Source: an uncultured Pelagibacteraceae bacterium | GTDB lineage: Bacteria > Pseudomonadota > Alphaproteobacteria > Pelagibacterales > Pelagibacteraceae | Assembly (NCBI GenBank): GCA_902604785.1 | Contig: CACLAC010000002.1 | Span: 56,071 to 120,070, forward strand | Length of the DNA: 64,000 nucleotides | Reading direction: 5' to 3' | Part shown: positions 26,723 through 38,154 of the stretch, in pieces | Layout of the letters: every line of letters starts with the position of its first letter | Numbering within the stretch: position 1 is the stretch's first letter | Made by a program: the position numbers and the translations under genes | The notes under the pieces: generated by a model | Seen by the model: only the letters and a program-made list of their open reading frames with translations | What the model was told of the DNA's origin: nothing | Database searches by the model: none

Positions 26723-27620
26723 TCATTAAACAGCCTTGATCTTTTTCTCCTATCTGTACCAATGATACTCCAAGTTTTAATAAATTTATAGGTGCCTTTT
26801 CACTTTTAGGATATTTTTGATAACCTTCTAAATATGCTGAAGCAGCATCTGTATACAATTGTCTAATTCTAAATGTTTCGGCATACCAGTATTGAGCATT
26901 TCCTGAAAATTCACTGTCAGGATTATTATCAACAAACTCTCTAAATGCTCTCTCAGCCATATTATAATCTCCAACTTTTAAAAAACTTGTAGCAAATTCA
27001 TATTGTTCTTTTGGAGTTCCATCTGGCAATATTTTTTCTTCAGATTGAAATATTTCTGTAGAAACAGTTTTGGTTGAGTCAACTGATTGAACAATTTGTT
27101 TTTCATTTGTGGTAGTCATATCTTTGTAAGATATAGTTCCAAGATCTTGAGGCTGTGAAGACCCTGGTAGAATTTTTTGTTGCCCTGTATCTGTTTTAGG
27201 TACAGCAGTCAAAGAATTGTTTTCAGTATTATTTACTATTGCATTGTTTTCTATGTTTTGGAAACGTAATTGATTATCTGCCTGAACTTTAGACAACCTT
27301 GAGGATAATTTATCCAATTTAAAATTTATTTCTTCGTATTTGTTTGTTAATTCTTGAAATTGTTTTTCAATCTCTGAAAGTTTCAATAAATGTTTTGTCA
27401 ATACATCTTCTGCATTCTGACCAGATATTTCTTGATTAGAGTTGCCTTTTGTAGATTTAGAAAAAGACTCTGAATAAACTGCTCTCTCCAAAGTTCTAAG
27501 ATCTTTTTGAATAATTTCTAAAATTTCTTTTATATCTAAAGTTTCAGCTTTTAAGTTTGACATAACCCCTAAAGACCAGATGATAATTAAAAGAAGTATT
27601 TTCTTCAAATCTACTTTCAT
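26622..27620 (-). CDS. cpoB: Cell division coordinator CpoB (YbgF), Tol-Pal associated TPR protein
   Basis: N-terminal signal and coiled coil, C-terminal TPRs (EQYEFATSFLKVGDYNMAERAFREFVDNNPDSEFSGNAQYWYAE); next to pal. Confidence 0.9.
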   Translation of the reverse strand: MKVDLKKILLLIIIWSLGVMSNLKAETLDIKEILEIIQKDLRTLERAVYSESFSKSTKGNSNQEISGQNAEDVLTKHLLKLSEIEKQFQELTNKYEEINFKLDKLSSRLSKVQADNQLRFQNIENNAIVNNTENNSLTAVPKTDTGQQKILPGSSQPQDLGTISYKDMTTTNEKQIVQSVDSTKTVSTEIFQSEEKILPDGTPKEQYEFATSFLKVGDYNMAERAFREFVDNNPDSEFSGNAQYWYAETFRIRQLYTDAASAYLEGYQKYPKSEKAPINLLKLGVSLVQIGEKDQGCLMIAGVKKQYPNATQSVLQKAKYEEKKFECKKENS

Positions 27621-27650
27621 TAGATTATTTGTATTTATAATAATGGCGAA

Positions 27651-27693
27651 ATAAAGACCCTGAAGTAAAATTAATTTACTTTAGAGTCTTTAT
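27651..27693 (-). terminator. Long hairpin between pal and cpoB (terminator, attenuator or processing site)
   Basis: Near-perfect inverted repeat ataaagaccctgaagtaaa-attaa-tttactttagagtctttat with one mismatch and one G-U on the minus-strand transcript. Confidence 0.5.
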
Positions 27694-27708
27694 AAAAATT
27701 TTAATTTA

Positions 27709-28203
27709 TTAATTGGCTTTGACTGTAACTGATCTTCTGTTTTTCGACCAAGACAATGGATTAGATCCTGGGTCAACTGGTCTTTCTTTTCCATAACTAA
27801 TTACAGATATACGATCTGCAGATATTCCATAAGTCATTAGATAGTCTTTTGCAGCGTTAGCTCTTCTTTCACCTAAAGCTAAATTATACTCTCTAGTTCC
27901 TCTTTCATCCGCATGACCCTCTATAACAACATTTACATTTGTATTTTCTCTTAACCAAGCCGCTTGTTTTCTTAATGTATCTCTAGATTTCGTAGTTAAT
28001 ATCGATTCATTCGTAGCAAAGAATACTCTATCTGGAACACCTTTTGCCAATTCTCCAACTGTATCAGTTCCAACGTATACATCTCCTTGGATTTGAGAGT
28101 CCATTTTTGCAGGGGTTGTTGTTTTTTTAGTTGCGCAGGCACTTACAACTAAACCAAATATTAATACTAAAAAAGTATTTTTTAAAATCTTGCTTAGAAT
28201 CAT
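27709..28203 (-). CDS. pal: Peptidoglycan-associated lipoprotein
   Basis: Lipobox LVVSACAT; OmpA domain VVIEGHADERGTREYNLALGERRANAAKDYL. Confidence 0.96.
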   Translation of the reverse strand: MILSKILKNTFLVLIFGLVVSACATKKTTTPAKMDSQIQGDVYVGTDTVGELAKGVPDRVFFATNESILTTKSRDTLRKQAAWLRENTNVNVVIEGHADERGTREYNLALGERRANAAKDYLMTYGISADRISVISYGKERPVDPGSNPLSWSKNRRSVTVKAN

Positions 28204-28301
28204 TAATGCTCCTTAATATAATTTTAGAACTTTTTCACAACTAGATAGAGGTTTCAAGGGTAAAAATCAACTTAATTTATTACAATTTTTCAAAATAACC
28301 C

Positions 28302-29654
28302 TTAATTACTTAACAAAGATGACCAAGATGGGTCTGAAGCATCTGTTTCGGTTTCAACCAACCTCTCGTTGTACCCTGTTAAATCTATTGACCACAATTT
28401 TGCGCTAAAACCTTCTCCTTCTTTATTAGTTTTAGTTTCCCTATAAAAAATTATCACTCTACCATTAGGAGCCCAGGAAGGAGCTTCTTGATAAAAATTT
28501 TCAGTTAAAAGTCTTTCGCCTTTTCCGTCAGTTCTCATAACTCCAATATAAAATTTTCCCTTATGTAATTTTGTAAAAGCTATTAAATCACCTCTAGGCG
28601 ACCAAACTGGTGTTCCATATATACCGTTGCCAAATGAAATTCTTTTTACATTACTGCCATCATTTTTCATTATATAAATCTGCTGATAACCACTTCTATC
28701 AGAGTTAAATGTTATATATTTTCCATCGGGAGAATAAGAAGGAGAAGTATCAATTGAAGGATGGTTGGTTATCCTTTCAACTAATCTATTTTCAATATCC
28801 ATAGTATAAATATCTGAATTTCCATCTTTGGCAAAGCTCATTATAATTTTCTTCCCATTTGGAGAAAATCTAGGAGCAAATGTCATTCCTGGAAAATCTC
28901 CAACAACCTCTTGGATCCCCGTCTCAATATCTAATAAATATACTCTTGGTAAATTTCTAAAATAAGACAAATAAGTTACCATTTGATTTGTTGGATTAAA
29001 TCTAGGTGTTAAAACCAACTCATTTCCTAAAGTTAAATATTTAGTATTAAATCCATCTTGGTCCATTATTGCTAATTTTTTCACTCTTTGCGTTTTTGGA
29101 CCTTCTTCAGATACATAAATTATCCTTGTATCAAAATATCCTTTCTCACCAGTCAATCTTTCATAAACTTTATCTGTAATAATATGGCCCACTCTTCTCC
29201 AATTGCTTGGAACTGTCGTAAAAGCTAAAGCTAGCATCTCTCTTGCGGCTAATACATCCCATAATCTAAACTCAACTTTCAACTTGTCATTTTCAATCAA
29301 AACTTTTCCAGTAATTAATGCTTGTGCTTTTATTAAAGACCAATCTTCAAATCTTGGCTTAAGGTGTGCAATATCAGGTTTTTGCAAAAATGCGTCTTTA
29401 TTAAGGGGATTAAATAATCCAGATTGTTTTAAATTATTTTCAACTACTTTAGCAATTTCTAAACCTAGATCTTCTAAATTTAATTTATTTTGGGATATTT
29501 TTTTTGATTTATTAGTCTGAGAAAGTGGAGAAACTGCAATTGGCAATGGATTTAAATTTCCTCTTGTAATATCAACTTCAATTAAAGAAAAAGATTTGGA
29601 AGTACTTAATAAAAAAAATATAAAAATAATTATCAAAAATTTAATAGTTTTCAT
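28302..29654 (-). CDS. tolB: Tol-Pal system protein TolB
   Basis: Repeated beta-propeller motifs [24 protein letters not shown] and [22 protein letters not shown]. Confidence 0.96.
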   Translation of the reverse strand: MKTIKFLIIIFIFFLLSTSKSFSLIEVDITRGNLNPLPIAVSPLSQTNKSKKISQNKLNLEDLGLEIAKVVENNLKQSGLFNPLNKDAFLQKPDIAHLKPRFEDWSLIKAQALITGKVLIENDKLKVEFRLWDVLAAREMLALAFTTVPSNWRRVGHIITDKVYERLTGEKGYFDTRIIYVSEEGPKTQRVKKLAIMDQDGFNTKYLTLGNELVLTPRFNPTNQMVTYLSYFRNLPRVYLLDIETGIQEVVGDFPGMTFAPRFSPNGKKIIMSFAKDGNSDIYTMDIENRLVERITNHPSIDTSPSYSPDGKYITFNSDRSGYQQIYIMKNDGSNVKRISFGNGIYGTPVWSPRGDLIAFTKLHKGKFYIGVMRTDGKGERLLTENFYQEAPSWAPNGRVIIFYRETKTNKEGEGFSAKLWSIDLTGYNERLVETETDASDPSWSSLLSN

Positions 29655-30637
29655 TATCCACCTAACATTTCTCTAGCATCAAAATTTAATTGAAGATCTT
29701 TCCATCTTTCGTATCCGCTAGTAGGTACTTTTAATGGTTGGCATAGTTGAATTGCTCTTAATGCACTTTCAGCAAGTACTTTAAAAAAACCTTGGCCTGG
29801 CATGTTCATTCTTGCATGATCTAATATTTCTGTTTTTATCAAAGTTCCATCCGGTTTTAATTTTAATTTAATTCTCACTAACAGGTCTTCATTATATGGT
29901 AAACCCAAAGGTATGCTCCAACAACCAAAAATTTGAGCTTTTAAAGCATCTTCTTCACTAAGTGTTAATTTTGAAGAATTCATAGATGAGTCTTGAGACT
30001 GTGTTATTTTATTCAATTTTTTATTTGTTTCTCCAAAATCTTCCTTGGACTTGTCTATTAAAGCTGCAATATTATTTGGATCAAATAGTTCTTTTTTTTC
30101 AAATTCTGAGGCTTGCTTAACTTTTGTATCTTCTATGTTAGGCTTTATTTTTTCTGTATTTGTTACTAGGCTTTTTTCTTTTTTAATCTCTTTTGAGGGT
30201 TTTTGTTTTTTTTCTTCCTCAAGCTGAATTTTTTCTTTTTTTTTGTCAGGTAAAGCCACAGATTGCAATTTTTCTTTCTTTATTTTTTTTATTTTGCTTT
30301 CAGGGGTTGGCATTTTTTTAGGAGCTAATTCTTTAACTTCTTTATTAATATCTAAATCGACTTTTTTATTTTTTTCTTTTTTAATTTTTTTAGGTGGAGC
30401 TTGTTCGGATGCTAATTTTTCATTTTTTTTTGCTTTTTCAATTATTTTTTTTGCTTTTGGTGCAAATGGAATATTTGTATTTTTTCCAATCTCTATTAGT
30501 TCTACAGAAACTAGAGGTGGAACGTCAATTGGTTTTTTTGCAACAAATGGAAATGCAACTATACTCATTACGATTATCAATGTATGAAAGCCTGCTGATA
30601 ATAATATATTAGAACTTTGGTATAAAGTTGAATTCAT
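29654..30637 (-). CDS. tolA: TolA-like protein
   Basis: N-terminal TM, long Lys/Glu-rich central region, C-terminal TolA domain; between tolR and tolB. Confidence 0.88.
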   Translation of the reverse strand: MNSTLYQSSNILLSAGFHTLIIVMSIVAFPFVAKKPIDVPPLVSVELIEIGKNTNIPFAPKAKKIIEKAKKNEKLASEQAPPKKIKKEKNKKVDLDINKEVKELAPKKMPTPESKIKKIKKEKLQSVALPDKKKEKIQLEEEKKQKPSKEIKKEKSLVTNTEKIKPNIEDTKVKQASEFEKKELFDPNNIAALIDKSKEDFGETNKKLNKITQSQDSSMNSSKLTLSEEDALKAQIFGCWSIPLGLPYNEDLLVRIKLKLKPDGTLIKTEILDHARMNMPGQGFFKVLAESALRAIQLCQPLKVPTSGYERWKDLQLNFDAREMLGG

Positions 30638-30648
30638 TTAAACTTTTA

Positions 30649-31065
30649 TTATCTCTCTTTATAAGGTTCAGAAATTAGAGCAACTTTGGTAAATCCTGAA
30701 CCAGATAACATTCCCATAATTTCTAGAACTCTCCCATAATTTATGGTTTTGTCTCCTCTAACAAAAATTCTTGTATCTGTTCTGTTATTTGAAACTGCCA
30801 TAATTTTTGCTATTATTTTTTCATATTCAACTTTTGTTTCTTGTATAAATATTTCTCCTTTTGCATTAATAGTTAAAGTTAATGGTTCAGTTTCTTCAGG
30901 CAATGTGTCAGCGGAAGTTTCTGGCAAATCAACCTGTACTCCAACTGTTAACAATGGTGCGGTAACCATAAAAATTATTAGAAGTACTAGCATTACATCA
31001 ACGAATGGTGTTACATTTATTTCGCTAATAGGTTCTTTTTTTGAACTTCTTAACTTAAATGCCAT
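30649..31065 (-). CDS. tolR: Biopolymer transport protein TolR (ExbD family)
   Basis: ISEINVTPFVDVMLVLLIIFMVTAPLLTVGVQVDLP. Confidence 0.96.
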   Translation of the reverse strand: MAFKLRSSKKEPISEINVTPFVDVMLVLLIIFMVTAPLLTVGVQVDLPETSADTLPEETEPLTLTINAKGEIFIQETKVEYEKIIAKIMAVSNNRTDTRIFVRGDKTINYGRVLEIMGMLSGSGFTKVALISEPYKER

Positions 31066-31066
31066 T

Positions 31067-31741
31067 TTAAATTATTGTTAAAAATCTCTTAGAAAAGTTT
31101 TCTAGTTTTTGTGAATATTTTTTTGAGTCGTTGCTAAATTTATTGTAAGCAACAACTGCAGGTATAGCAGCTAATAAACCTAGAGCGGTTGCGAATAATG
31201 CCTCAGCAATACCTGGTGCAACAATTGCAAGACTAGTATTTCTTGATATTGCAATAGATTGGAAAGAGTTCATTATTCCCCAAACTGTTCCGAACAATCC
31301 TATAAATGGTGCTGTGGAACCAACAGATGCAAGAAATGTAAAATTTTTATCTACAGTAGTCATTTGCTTTTCTATATTAACTTCCAGTATAGCTGGTAAC
31401 TTTTCACCTAGACTAGATCTTGATCTAGATTTGATTACAGTCTGCATGGAAGTTTTGAAAAGCTGTGCCATAGGATCGTTTATTGAAGATGGTAAATTAT
31501 TATAAAATGTCTCTGCTGATTTTGATTTCCAAAATTTTTCTTCAAAGTCTTCTGCACTTTTATTTATTTTTTTAAACATTCTAATTTTATCAAAAATTAT
31601 TGCCCAGGAATAAATTGAACTTGCAATTAATATAATGATTACTGATTTTACAATTATGTCTGCTCTTATAAATAAACTCATTATAGAAAAATCAGTGTTG
31701 CTAGCAAGACCTACAGCTTGTGAAGATATATCGGCTTCCAT
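31067..31741 (-). CDS. tolQ: Tol-Pal system protein TolQ (ExbB family)
   Basis: FIGLFGTVWGIMNSFQSIAISRNTSLAIVAPGIAEALFATALGLLAAIPAVVAYN. Confidence 0.96.
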   Translation of the reverse strand: MEADISSQAVGLASNTDFSIMSLFIRADIIVKSVIIILIASSIYSWAIIFDKIRMFKKINKSAEDFEEKFWKSKSAETFYNNLPSSINDPMAQLFKTSMQTVIKSRSRSSLGEKLPAILEVNIEKQMTTVDKNFTFLASVGSTAPFIGLFGTVWGIMNSFQSIAISRNTSLAIVAPGIAEALFATALGLLAAIPAVVAYNKFSNDSKKYSQKLENFSKRFLTII

Positions 31742-31791
31742 TTAAATGACATCACACTAAAATGTGTCATGAATTTGTCTATAAAACTACA

Positions 31792-32286
31792 CTATTTATT
31801 ATTTTTTATAATAAATTCATAAAAACTGGCAATTAGTATCGCATCAGCTTTATTTGAATCTTTTTTTTTTGATAAAATTGACGAAATTTTTGGAAACATC
31901 TCTATAGCTTTTGTTCTGCTTGCATCTTTCTGTGAATTAATTAATTCAAAATGTTTTTTCCATTTAATTGGTCGAACAAAAAATATTGGTAATTGCATAG
32001 CAGCACAAATTCCTTTTATAACCCCAAAAGATTGTCCAAAATTAAACATGCTCGTTACTCCTTGTCCAGGCATAGCAGAAACTTGTTCAACAATAACATT
32101 AATGTTTTGTGTCTTGTAAGCTTTAATTCTTGAAGATAACTCATTGTACATTTGACGACCATTAACTTGTCTTTTATTTTTTTTTCCTTCTGCCATAGTT
32201 GGCATTTCTAATACATCTTTAACTTCTCCATTTTCAAAAAAACAAATTGCACCATTAATGCCTGGATCTATTGAAATTATTAACAT
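31792..32286 (-). CDS. RuvC-like Holliday junction resolvase (phage-type subfamily)
   Basis: ISIDPGINGAICFF RNase-H-fold N-terminus; VEQVSAMPGQGVTSMFNFGQSFGVIKGICAAMQLP; C-terminal DSNKADAILIA; next to yebC. Confidence 0.8.
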   Translation of the reverse strand: MLIISIDPGINGAICFFENGEVKDVLEMPTMAEGKKNKRQVNGRQMYNELSSRIKAYKTQNINVIVEQVSAMPGQGVTSMFNFGQSFGVIKGICAAMQLPIFFVRPIKWKKHFELINSQKDASRTKAIEMFPKISSILSKKKDSNKADAILIASFYEFIIKNNK

Positions 32287-33009
32287 TCAGTTTTCAAATT
32301 TTGCGTTTGTAAAAATTTTTTGAACATCGTCATCATCGTCAAGTGCTTCCAAAAATTTACTTACATTATCTTTATTCTCGATATTTAAGCTAACTAAATT
32401 CAAAGGTATCCATTCTATTTCTGTTGAAAGAAAGTTTAAAATATTTCTTTCTAATTTTTTTTTTACTTCATAGATTTCATTAATATTTGTATGTATTTCA
32501 TGATATTGGTTATTAGAAATACATTCATTGGCACCTGAATCAATAGCAAGTTCAAATATTTTTTCATCACTTATTTCCTTATTGTCTATTTTTATTATAC
32601 CTAATTGTTTAAAATTGTGAGAAGCTGATCCTTGAGTTCCAAGACCTCCTCCATTTTTATCAAATAAAGTTCTTATTTTTGATGCAGTCCTGTTTTTGTT
32701 ATTTGTCAAAGCTTCTACAATAACTGCAATTTTACTGGGACCAAATCCTTCATACCTTATGCTTTCAAAGTTTGAGTCTGCATTTATCGAAGATTTATCT
32801 ATTGCTCTTTCTATATTGTCTTTTGGCATATTAGCAGATCTTGCTGTTTCTATAGCTGATCTTAAACGAGCATTCATATCAGGATTTTTATCTCCTAGTT
32901 TGGCCGCAACCGTTATTTCTCTTGATAACTTGGAAAATATTTTAGATCTCTGCTTATCTGCTTTTCCTTTTTTATGTTTTATTCCAGCCCAATGAGAATG
33001 ACCAGCCAT
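32287..33009 (-). CDS. yebC: YebC/PmpR-family protein
   Basis: MAGHSHWAGIKHKKGKADKQRSKIFSKLSREI. Confidence 0.97.
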   Translation of the reverse strand: MAGHSHWAGIKHKKGKADKQRSKIFSKLSREITVAAKLGDKNPDMNARLRSAIETARSANMPKDNIERAIDKSSINADSNFESIRYEGFGPSKIAVIVEALTNNKNRTASKIRTLFDKNGGGLGTQGSASHNFKQLGIIKIDNKEISDEKIFELAIDSGANECISNNQYHEIHTNINEIYEVKKKLERNILNFLSTEIEWIPLNLVSLNIENKDNVSKFLEALDDDDDVQKIFTNAKFEN

Positions 33010-33011
33010 AA

Positions 33012-33818
33012 TTATAAGATATTTTTTAGTTCTCCACCAAATATAAAGCTATTAACTTTATTTGCTAAGCCATTATTATTATTAGCCTCTACAATAACTC
33101 CTGATAGGGAAGCTTCACCTTTTGCTGGAAAATGTTTAGTTGATTTTTTTTTAAAAAATCTGTTTATAGAATTTTGCGTATTCATACCAATCACTGAATT
33201 ATAATCTCCACACATTCCTGCATCAGTTAAATAAGCTGTACCATTTTTTAAGACTCTTCCATCATTTGTTGGTACATGGGTATGAGTACCAACAACTAAG
33301 GTTGCTAAACCATCAAAATAATGACCTATTGCCATTTTTTCACTTGTAATTTCTCCATGAAAATCCACTATTAAAAAATCAAATTGATATTTGAGTTTAT
33401 TTTTTTCTAAAAAATTTTTAGCTTCAACAAAAACATCTTTACATTTTTTCATGAAAATATTTCCCATAAGATTTAAAACTCCAATTTTAAATCCTTTTCT
33501 TGAATTATAAACATCAAAACCCCTACCAGGTGGATTTTCTAAAAGGTTTAAAGGTCTTAACAATCTATTCTGCTCTGATATAAAATCATAAGTCTCTTTT
33601 TGGTCCCACACATGATTGCCTGTCGTGATAACATCAACGCCAGAATTTAGTAATTCGTTTGTAATATTTTCCGTAATTCCCACTCCTTCGTTTGCAGCAT
33701 TTTCACCATTAGCTACTACAAAATCTATAGATTTATCTTTAATAATTTTTGGAAGATTTTCTTTAACTGCTAAACAACCTGAGTCTCCAACAATATCTCC
33801 TAAAAATAATATATTCAT
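33012..33818 (-). CDS. YmdB-type metallophosphoesterase
   Basis: ILFLGDIVGDSGCLAVKENLP, NGENAANEGVGIT, GNHVWDQKE, VVGTHTHVPTNDGRVL. Confidence 0.93.
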   Translation of the reverse strand: MNILFLGDIVGDSGCLAVKENLPKIIKDKSIDFVVANGENAANEGVGITENITNELLNSGVDVITTGNHVWDQKETYDFISEQNRLLRPLNLLENPPGRGFDVYNSRKGFKIGVLNLMGNIFMKKCKDVFVEAKNFLEKNKLKYQFDFLIVDFHGEITSEKMAIGHYFDGLATLVVGTHTHVPTNDGRVLKNGTAYLTDAGMCGDYNSVIGMNTQNSINRFFKKKSTKHFPAKGEASLSGVIVEANNNNGLANKVNSFIFGGELKNIL

Positions 33819-34360
33819 TATTTGATATAATTTTCTGTAAAAATAAAATCTAATTTTTTATCATGTTCATTTATAGGTAATCTTTTTACCTCTTGAAAAG
33901 AAAAAGCCATTCCAATAGTTAATATTTTTTTTATCTTTTTTGTTTTTTGAATATATCTATCATAATAGCCTCCCCCATATCCAAGTCTAAATTTATATTT
34001 ATTAAAAGCCAATAAAGGTACAAGCAAAACATCTGGGTATACTTTTTTTTTTGATATCGGCTCAGGAATCCCAATTTTTCCAATAAAAAGTGGATCTTTG
34101 GATGACCATTCAAAAAAATCCATTTTATTTCCTTTTCTTGTTATAGGCAAAGAAATTTTGTGACCAGATTTTTCTAGTTGTTTTAAAAGTTCCAAACAAT
34201 CAATTTCGTAATTAATTGGAAAGTATGCTCCAAATTTTTTTTTTTCTAATAAATTAAACTTTTTTAAAATACCTAACAATAAATGATATTTAGGAATAAT
34301 AAATTTATAATTATTTTTTCTGTAAACTAAAATTTTATTTCTTAAATTTTTTTTGAGCAC
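33818..34360 (-). CDS. 5-formyltetrahydrofolate cyclo-ligase
   Basis: PDVLLVPLLAFNKYKFRLGYGGGYYDRY motif. Confidence 0.92.
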   Translation of the reverse strand: MLKKNLRNKILVYRKNNYKFIIPKYHLLLGILKKFNLLEKKKFGAYFPINYEIDCLELLKQLEKSGHKISLPITRKGNKMDFFEWSSKDPLFIGKIGIPEPISKKKVYPDVLLVPLLAFNKYKFRLGYGGGYYDRYIQKTKKIKKILTIGMAFSFQEVKRLPINEHDKKLDFIFTENYIK

Positions 34361-34369
34361 TGTATTGAA

Positions 34370-34816
34370 TTATTGAACTTTTGTATCGGCTTCATGTTTC
34401 TTGATAAAACTTTCAATTTCTAAAGTTGCTTTATCAACTAAGTTTTCATAATTAATTTTTTGATTATCAATTTCACTTTTAACTTTTTCCTGATCTTCTT
34501 TAAGATTCATAATTTCTTTTTCTTTGTCGTATTTATAATCGTACACTAATGATTTAAGTTCTTTAAATCTCTCTGTAATTTTTTTCAATTCAATTTTTTG
34601 ATTATCAATTTTTTTTTTAGTTTCAAAATATTCATCCATAACTTTAATTGAAGCTATCAATAAAAGTTTATTCTCACCAATGTTGCCTAAAGAATTTTTT
34701 AGATCATCAAATTTATTGTTTAAATTTATTGACAGCTGCTCTAAGTGATCTTCTTGACCATCCTCGCATGATAGTAAAAACTCTTTCCCATTAAATTTTA
34801 TATTTACATTTGCCAT
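34370..34816 (-). CDS. zapA: Cell division protein ZapA
   Basis: VNIKFNGKEFLLSCEDGQEDHLEQLSINLNNKFDDL, coiled-coil C-terminus; next to the cyclo-ligase. Confidence 0.85.
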   Translation of the reverse strand: MANVNIKFNGKEFLLSCEDGQEDHLEQLSINLNNKFDDLKNSLGNIGENKLLLIASIKVMDEYFETKKKIDNQKIELKKITERFKELKSLVYDYKYDKEKEIMNLKEDQEKVKSEIDNQKINYENLVDKATLEIESFIKKHEADTKVQ

Positions 34817-35127
34817 TTCTCTATTTCATTCATCAAACTATCTGTTTCTTGGTTTAATTCATCAATTTTCTCAGAAAATTCCTCCTCTTTTTTCTTATCA
34901 TTTATCCTTCTCTTCTCTATTTCATCTATTTTTAATTTTAAATTTTCATTTATTTGTTCTAAAGAATTATATTTATTCTGTAATTCTGTTTTTTCAATTT
35001 CTAATTGATTTTTCTGCTTTTCTAAAATTTCAAGTTTTTCTAATTGCTCTGGTTTATTAAATTCTAAATTTTTTAATTCATTTAGAACTTCTTCAAGTTT
35101 TTTTTCTTTTTCATCAATAGTTTTCAT
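34804..35127 (-). CDS. Small coiled-coil protein, ZapA-associated
   Basis: 107 aa almost entirely Lys/Glu/Leu heptad-like; overlaps the zapA start. Confidence 0.65.
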   Translation of the reverse strand: MKTIDEKEKKLEEVLNELKNLEFNKPEQLEKLEILEKQKNQLEIEKTELQNKYNSLEQINENLKLKIDEIEKRRINDKKKEEEFSEKIDELNQETDSLMNEIEKWQM

Positions 35128-35182
35128 ATATATATATTTATAATATTAAATTGAGTCACCTAAGTCTATACAGGATAATTTT

Positions 35183-37147
35183 TTGAATAAACAAAATAAA
35201 ATTTTAGCAAACGCAGTACGTTTTCTATCAATAGATGCTGTACAGAGTGCTAATTCTGGACATCCGGGCATGCCAATGGGAATGGCTGACGTTGCAACTA
35301 TTTTATTTAAATATTTTTTAAAATTTAATCCAAAAAATCCTAGTTGGATAAACAGGGATAGGTTTGTTTTATCTGCTGGACATGGTTCAATGCTTTTATA
35401 TTCTCTACTTTATTTAACAGGCTACAAAAGTATATCTTTAAAAAATATTAAAAATTTTAGACAATTAAATTCTATTTGTGCAGGACATCCTGAATACAAA
35501 TTAAATAGTGGTATAGAAACTACAACAGGGCCACTTGGACAAGGAATATCAAATGCTGTTGGCTTTGCAATTGCAGAAAAAATTTTAAAAAAAAAAATAG
35601 GAAAAGATGTTATTAATCATAAAACTTATGTTTTAGCTGGGGATGGTTGTCTTATGGAAGGTATAAGTCATGAAGCAATGAGTCTTGCTGGTCATTTAAA
35701 GTTAAATAATTTGGTTATGCTGTTTGACAATAACTCAATATCAATTGACGGACCTACAAGTTTAGCAGTATCTGACAACTTCAAAAAAAGATTTGAAAGT
35801 TATGGCTGGAATTATTTATTGATAGATGGACATAATGAAAAGGAAATTTTTTATGCCTTGAAAAAATCTCAAATATCAAAAAAACCAACTATAATTTCAT
35901 GTAAAACAAAAATAGGTTATGGCTCACCTAATAAATCTGGAAAAGCTTCTGCGCATGGAAGTCCACTTGGCGAAGACGAAATAAAATTGGTAAGAAAAAA
36001 ATTAAATTGGAAACACAAAAAATTTGAAATACCAAAAAATATTTTGAGGGAATGGAGAAAAATTGGAGAAAAAGGTGAAAAAGGTGAAGCAATGTGGAAT
36101 AAACTTTATAAGAGAAAAAAAATTAGAATAGAAAAATTATTAAAAAATAATTTTAACAAGCAAATTAGAAAAGAAAAAATTAACTCACTAAAAGAAAGTA
36201 AAAGTTTAGCAACTAGAAAATCTTCAGAACTAACTTTAAGTGCCTTGACAAAAAACAGCAATACTTTAATTGGTGGATCGGCAGATTTAGCAGGTTCAAA
36301 TAATACAAAAACAAAATATCATAAAATAATTAGACCAAATGATTTTTCTGGAAACTATATTCATTATGGTGTTAGAGAGCATGCAATGTGTGGAATAATG
36401 AATGGTTTGGCTCTCCATAGTAAATTTATTCCTTACGGTGGTACATTTTTGATTTTTTCTGACTACTGCAAACCCTCTATTAGGTTGGCTGCAATGATGA
36501 GGCAAAGAGTTATTTATGTTATGACGCACGACTCAATTGGCTTAGGTGAAGATGGTCCAACACATCAACCGGTAGAGCAATTGTCTAGTTTAAGAGCAAT
36601 TCCTAATCTAAATGTGATGAGACCAGCTGATAGAACAGAAACTATTGAATGCTGGGAACTTGCTTTAAAGAGTTTAAATACACCAAGCGTGTTGTCTTTA
36701 ACAAGACAGAGTCTTAGTCCTGTAAGAAAAAAATATTCAAAAGCAAATAAGTGTGCTTTTGGTGCTTATGAAATATTAAGAACAAATAAAAAAATTAAAT
36801 TAACTATACTTGCCACTGGTTCAGAGGTTAATTTAGCTATCACTACAAGCCACAAATTAGCCAAAAATAAAATATACTCTAAAGTTATATCAGTGCCATC
36901 ACTAGAATTATTTAAATTACAATCAAAATCTTATAAGAATAAAGTTCTTAATGAAACAAAGTATAAAATTTCTATAGAAGCAGCTTCAACAGAACCATGG
37001 AAACAATTAATTGGAAATAACGGATTTTGTTTTGGGCTAGATGATTATGGAAAAAGTGCACCATACAGAGATATATTTACATACTTTGGTTTAACAAGTG
37101 AGAATATGGCAAACAAAATAAAAAAAATGTTAAATAAACAGATATGA
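35183..37147 (+). CDS. tkt: Transketolase
   Basis: [66 protein letters not shown] start. Confidence 0.97.
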   Translation: MNKQNKILANAVRFLSIDAVQSANSGHPGMPMGMADVATILFKYFLKFNPKNPSWINRDRFVLSAGHGSMLLYSLLYLTGYKSISLKNIKNFRQLNSICAGHPEYKLNSGIETTTGPLGQGISNAVGFAIAEKILKKKIGKDVINHKTYVLAGDGCLMEGISHEAMSLAGHLKLNNLVMLFDNNSISIDGPTSLAVSDNFKKRFESYGWNYLLIDGHNEKEIFYALKKSQISKKPTIISCKTKIGYGSPNKSGKASAHGSPLGEDEIKLVRKKLNWKHKKFEIPKNILREWRKIGEKGEKGEAMWNKLYKRKKIRIEKLLKNNFNKQIRKEKINSLKESKSLATRKSSELTLSALTKNSNTLIGGSADLAGSNNTKTKYHKIIRPNDFSGNYIHYGVREHAMCGIMNGLALHSKFIPYGGTFLIFSDYCKPSIRLAAMMRQRVIYVMTHDSIGLGEDGPTHQPVEQLSSLRAIPNLNVMRPADRTETIECWELALKSLNTPSVLSLTRQSLSPVRKKYSKANKCAFGAYEILRTNKKIKLTILATGSEVNLAITTSHKLAKNKIYSKVISVPSLELFKLQSKSYKNKVLNETKYKISIEAASTEPWKQLIGNNGFCFGLDDYGKSAPYRDIFTYFGLTSENMANKIKKMLNKQI

Positions 37148-38148
37148 CAGTAAAGATTGGAATAAATGGTCTGGGAAGAATTGGAAGAATGGTGGTCAGA
37201 TCTATATTAGAAAGTAATAATAAAAATATAAAAATTAAACATATAAATAATAGAACTGAATCAAAAAATGCTACTCAGTTGATTAAATATGATTCAGTGC
37301 ATGGAAAATTTAATACTGAAATTAAATTTAATGATAATAATTTAATCATTAATAATGAAAAAATTTATTATTCCAGAGAAACAGATATAAACAAAATAAA
37401 TTGGAAAAAAAATAACGTTGACATTGTTTTAGAATGTACTGGTAAAAATAATTCTAAAGAAAAAGCTATTCAACATATAAAAAATGGCGCTAGAAAAGTA
37501 ATCGTATCAGCCCCCTGTAAAAATGCTGATAAAACTATTGTTTATGGAGTAAACCATAAAATAATAAATAAAAAAGATTTGATAATTTCAGCAGCTTCGT
37601 GCACTACAAATTGTTTGGCACCCGTTGCTCAGGTTCTAAATGATGAATTTAAAATAGAAAAAGGTTTTATGACGACTATTCATTCTTATACTAGCGACCA
37701 GAGACTTTTAGATAATTCCCACAAAGATCCAAGAAGAGCAAGATCTGCAGCACAATCTATTGTTCCTACTTCTACTGGTGCCTCAAAAGCTCTTAGTGAA
37801 ATTATACCTGAACTGGAAGGTAAAATTGAAGGATTGGCATTAAGAGTTCCTACACCTAACGTTTCATTGGTAGATTTAGTTTTTAATTCTAAAAAAAATT
37901 TGACAATTAATAAAATTAATAATGTATTTAAAAAAGCTTCAAAAAAAAATTTGAAAAATATTTTATATGCCACAGAAGAAAAATTAGTTTCTATTGACTT
38001 TAATCATAATCCTAATTCTGCAATCGTAGATTTATCTCTTACAAATGTAGTTGGTGAAAAAATGGGTAAAGTTTCAGCATGGTACGATAATGAATGGGGT
38101 TTCGCATCTAGAATGTGTGATTTAGCAGAATATATTCATAAAATTTAA
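37144..38148 (+). CDS. gap: Glyceraldehyde-3-phosphate dehydrogenase
   Basis: [45 protein letters not shown]. Confidence 0.97.
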   Translation: MTVKIGINGLGRIGRMVVRSILESNNKNIKIKHINNRTESKNATQLIKYDSVHGKFNTEIKFNDNNLIINNEKIYYSRETDINKINWKKNNVDIVLECTGKNNSKEKAIQHIKNGARKVIVSAPCKNADKTIVYGVNHKIINKKDLIISAASCTTNCLAPVAQVLNDEFKIEKGFMTTIHSYTSDQRLLDNSHKDPRRARSAAQSIVPTSTGASKALSEIIPELEGKIEGLALRVPTPNVSLVDLVFNSKKNLTINKINNVFKKASKKNLKNILYATEEKLVSIDFNHNPNSAIVDLSLTNVVGEKMGKVSAWYDNEWGFASRMCDLAEYIHKI

Positions 38149-38154
38149 ATTTTT

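Noticed and set aside
28256-28303. AAGGGT...ACCCTT inverted repeat between tolB and pal
   Set aside because: Only a 6-bp stem with a large AT-rich loop; likely chance in this composition.
29700-30600. Lys/Glu-rich low-complexity stretch
   Set aside because: Normal TolA central helical domain, not a tandem repeat element.
30243-30612. 114-aa and 72-aa plus-strand ORFs
   Set aside because: Shadows of the Lys-rich tolA central region, which gives Phe-rich antisense frames.
34355-34375. Possible 6S RNA (ssrS) between zapA and the cyclo-ligase, its usual location
   Set aside because: The gap between the two genes is only about 10 bp; no room for 6S RNA here.
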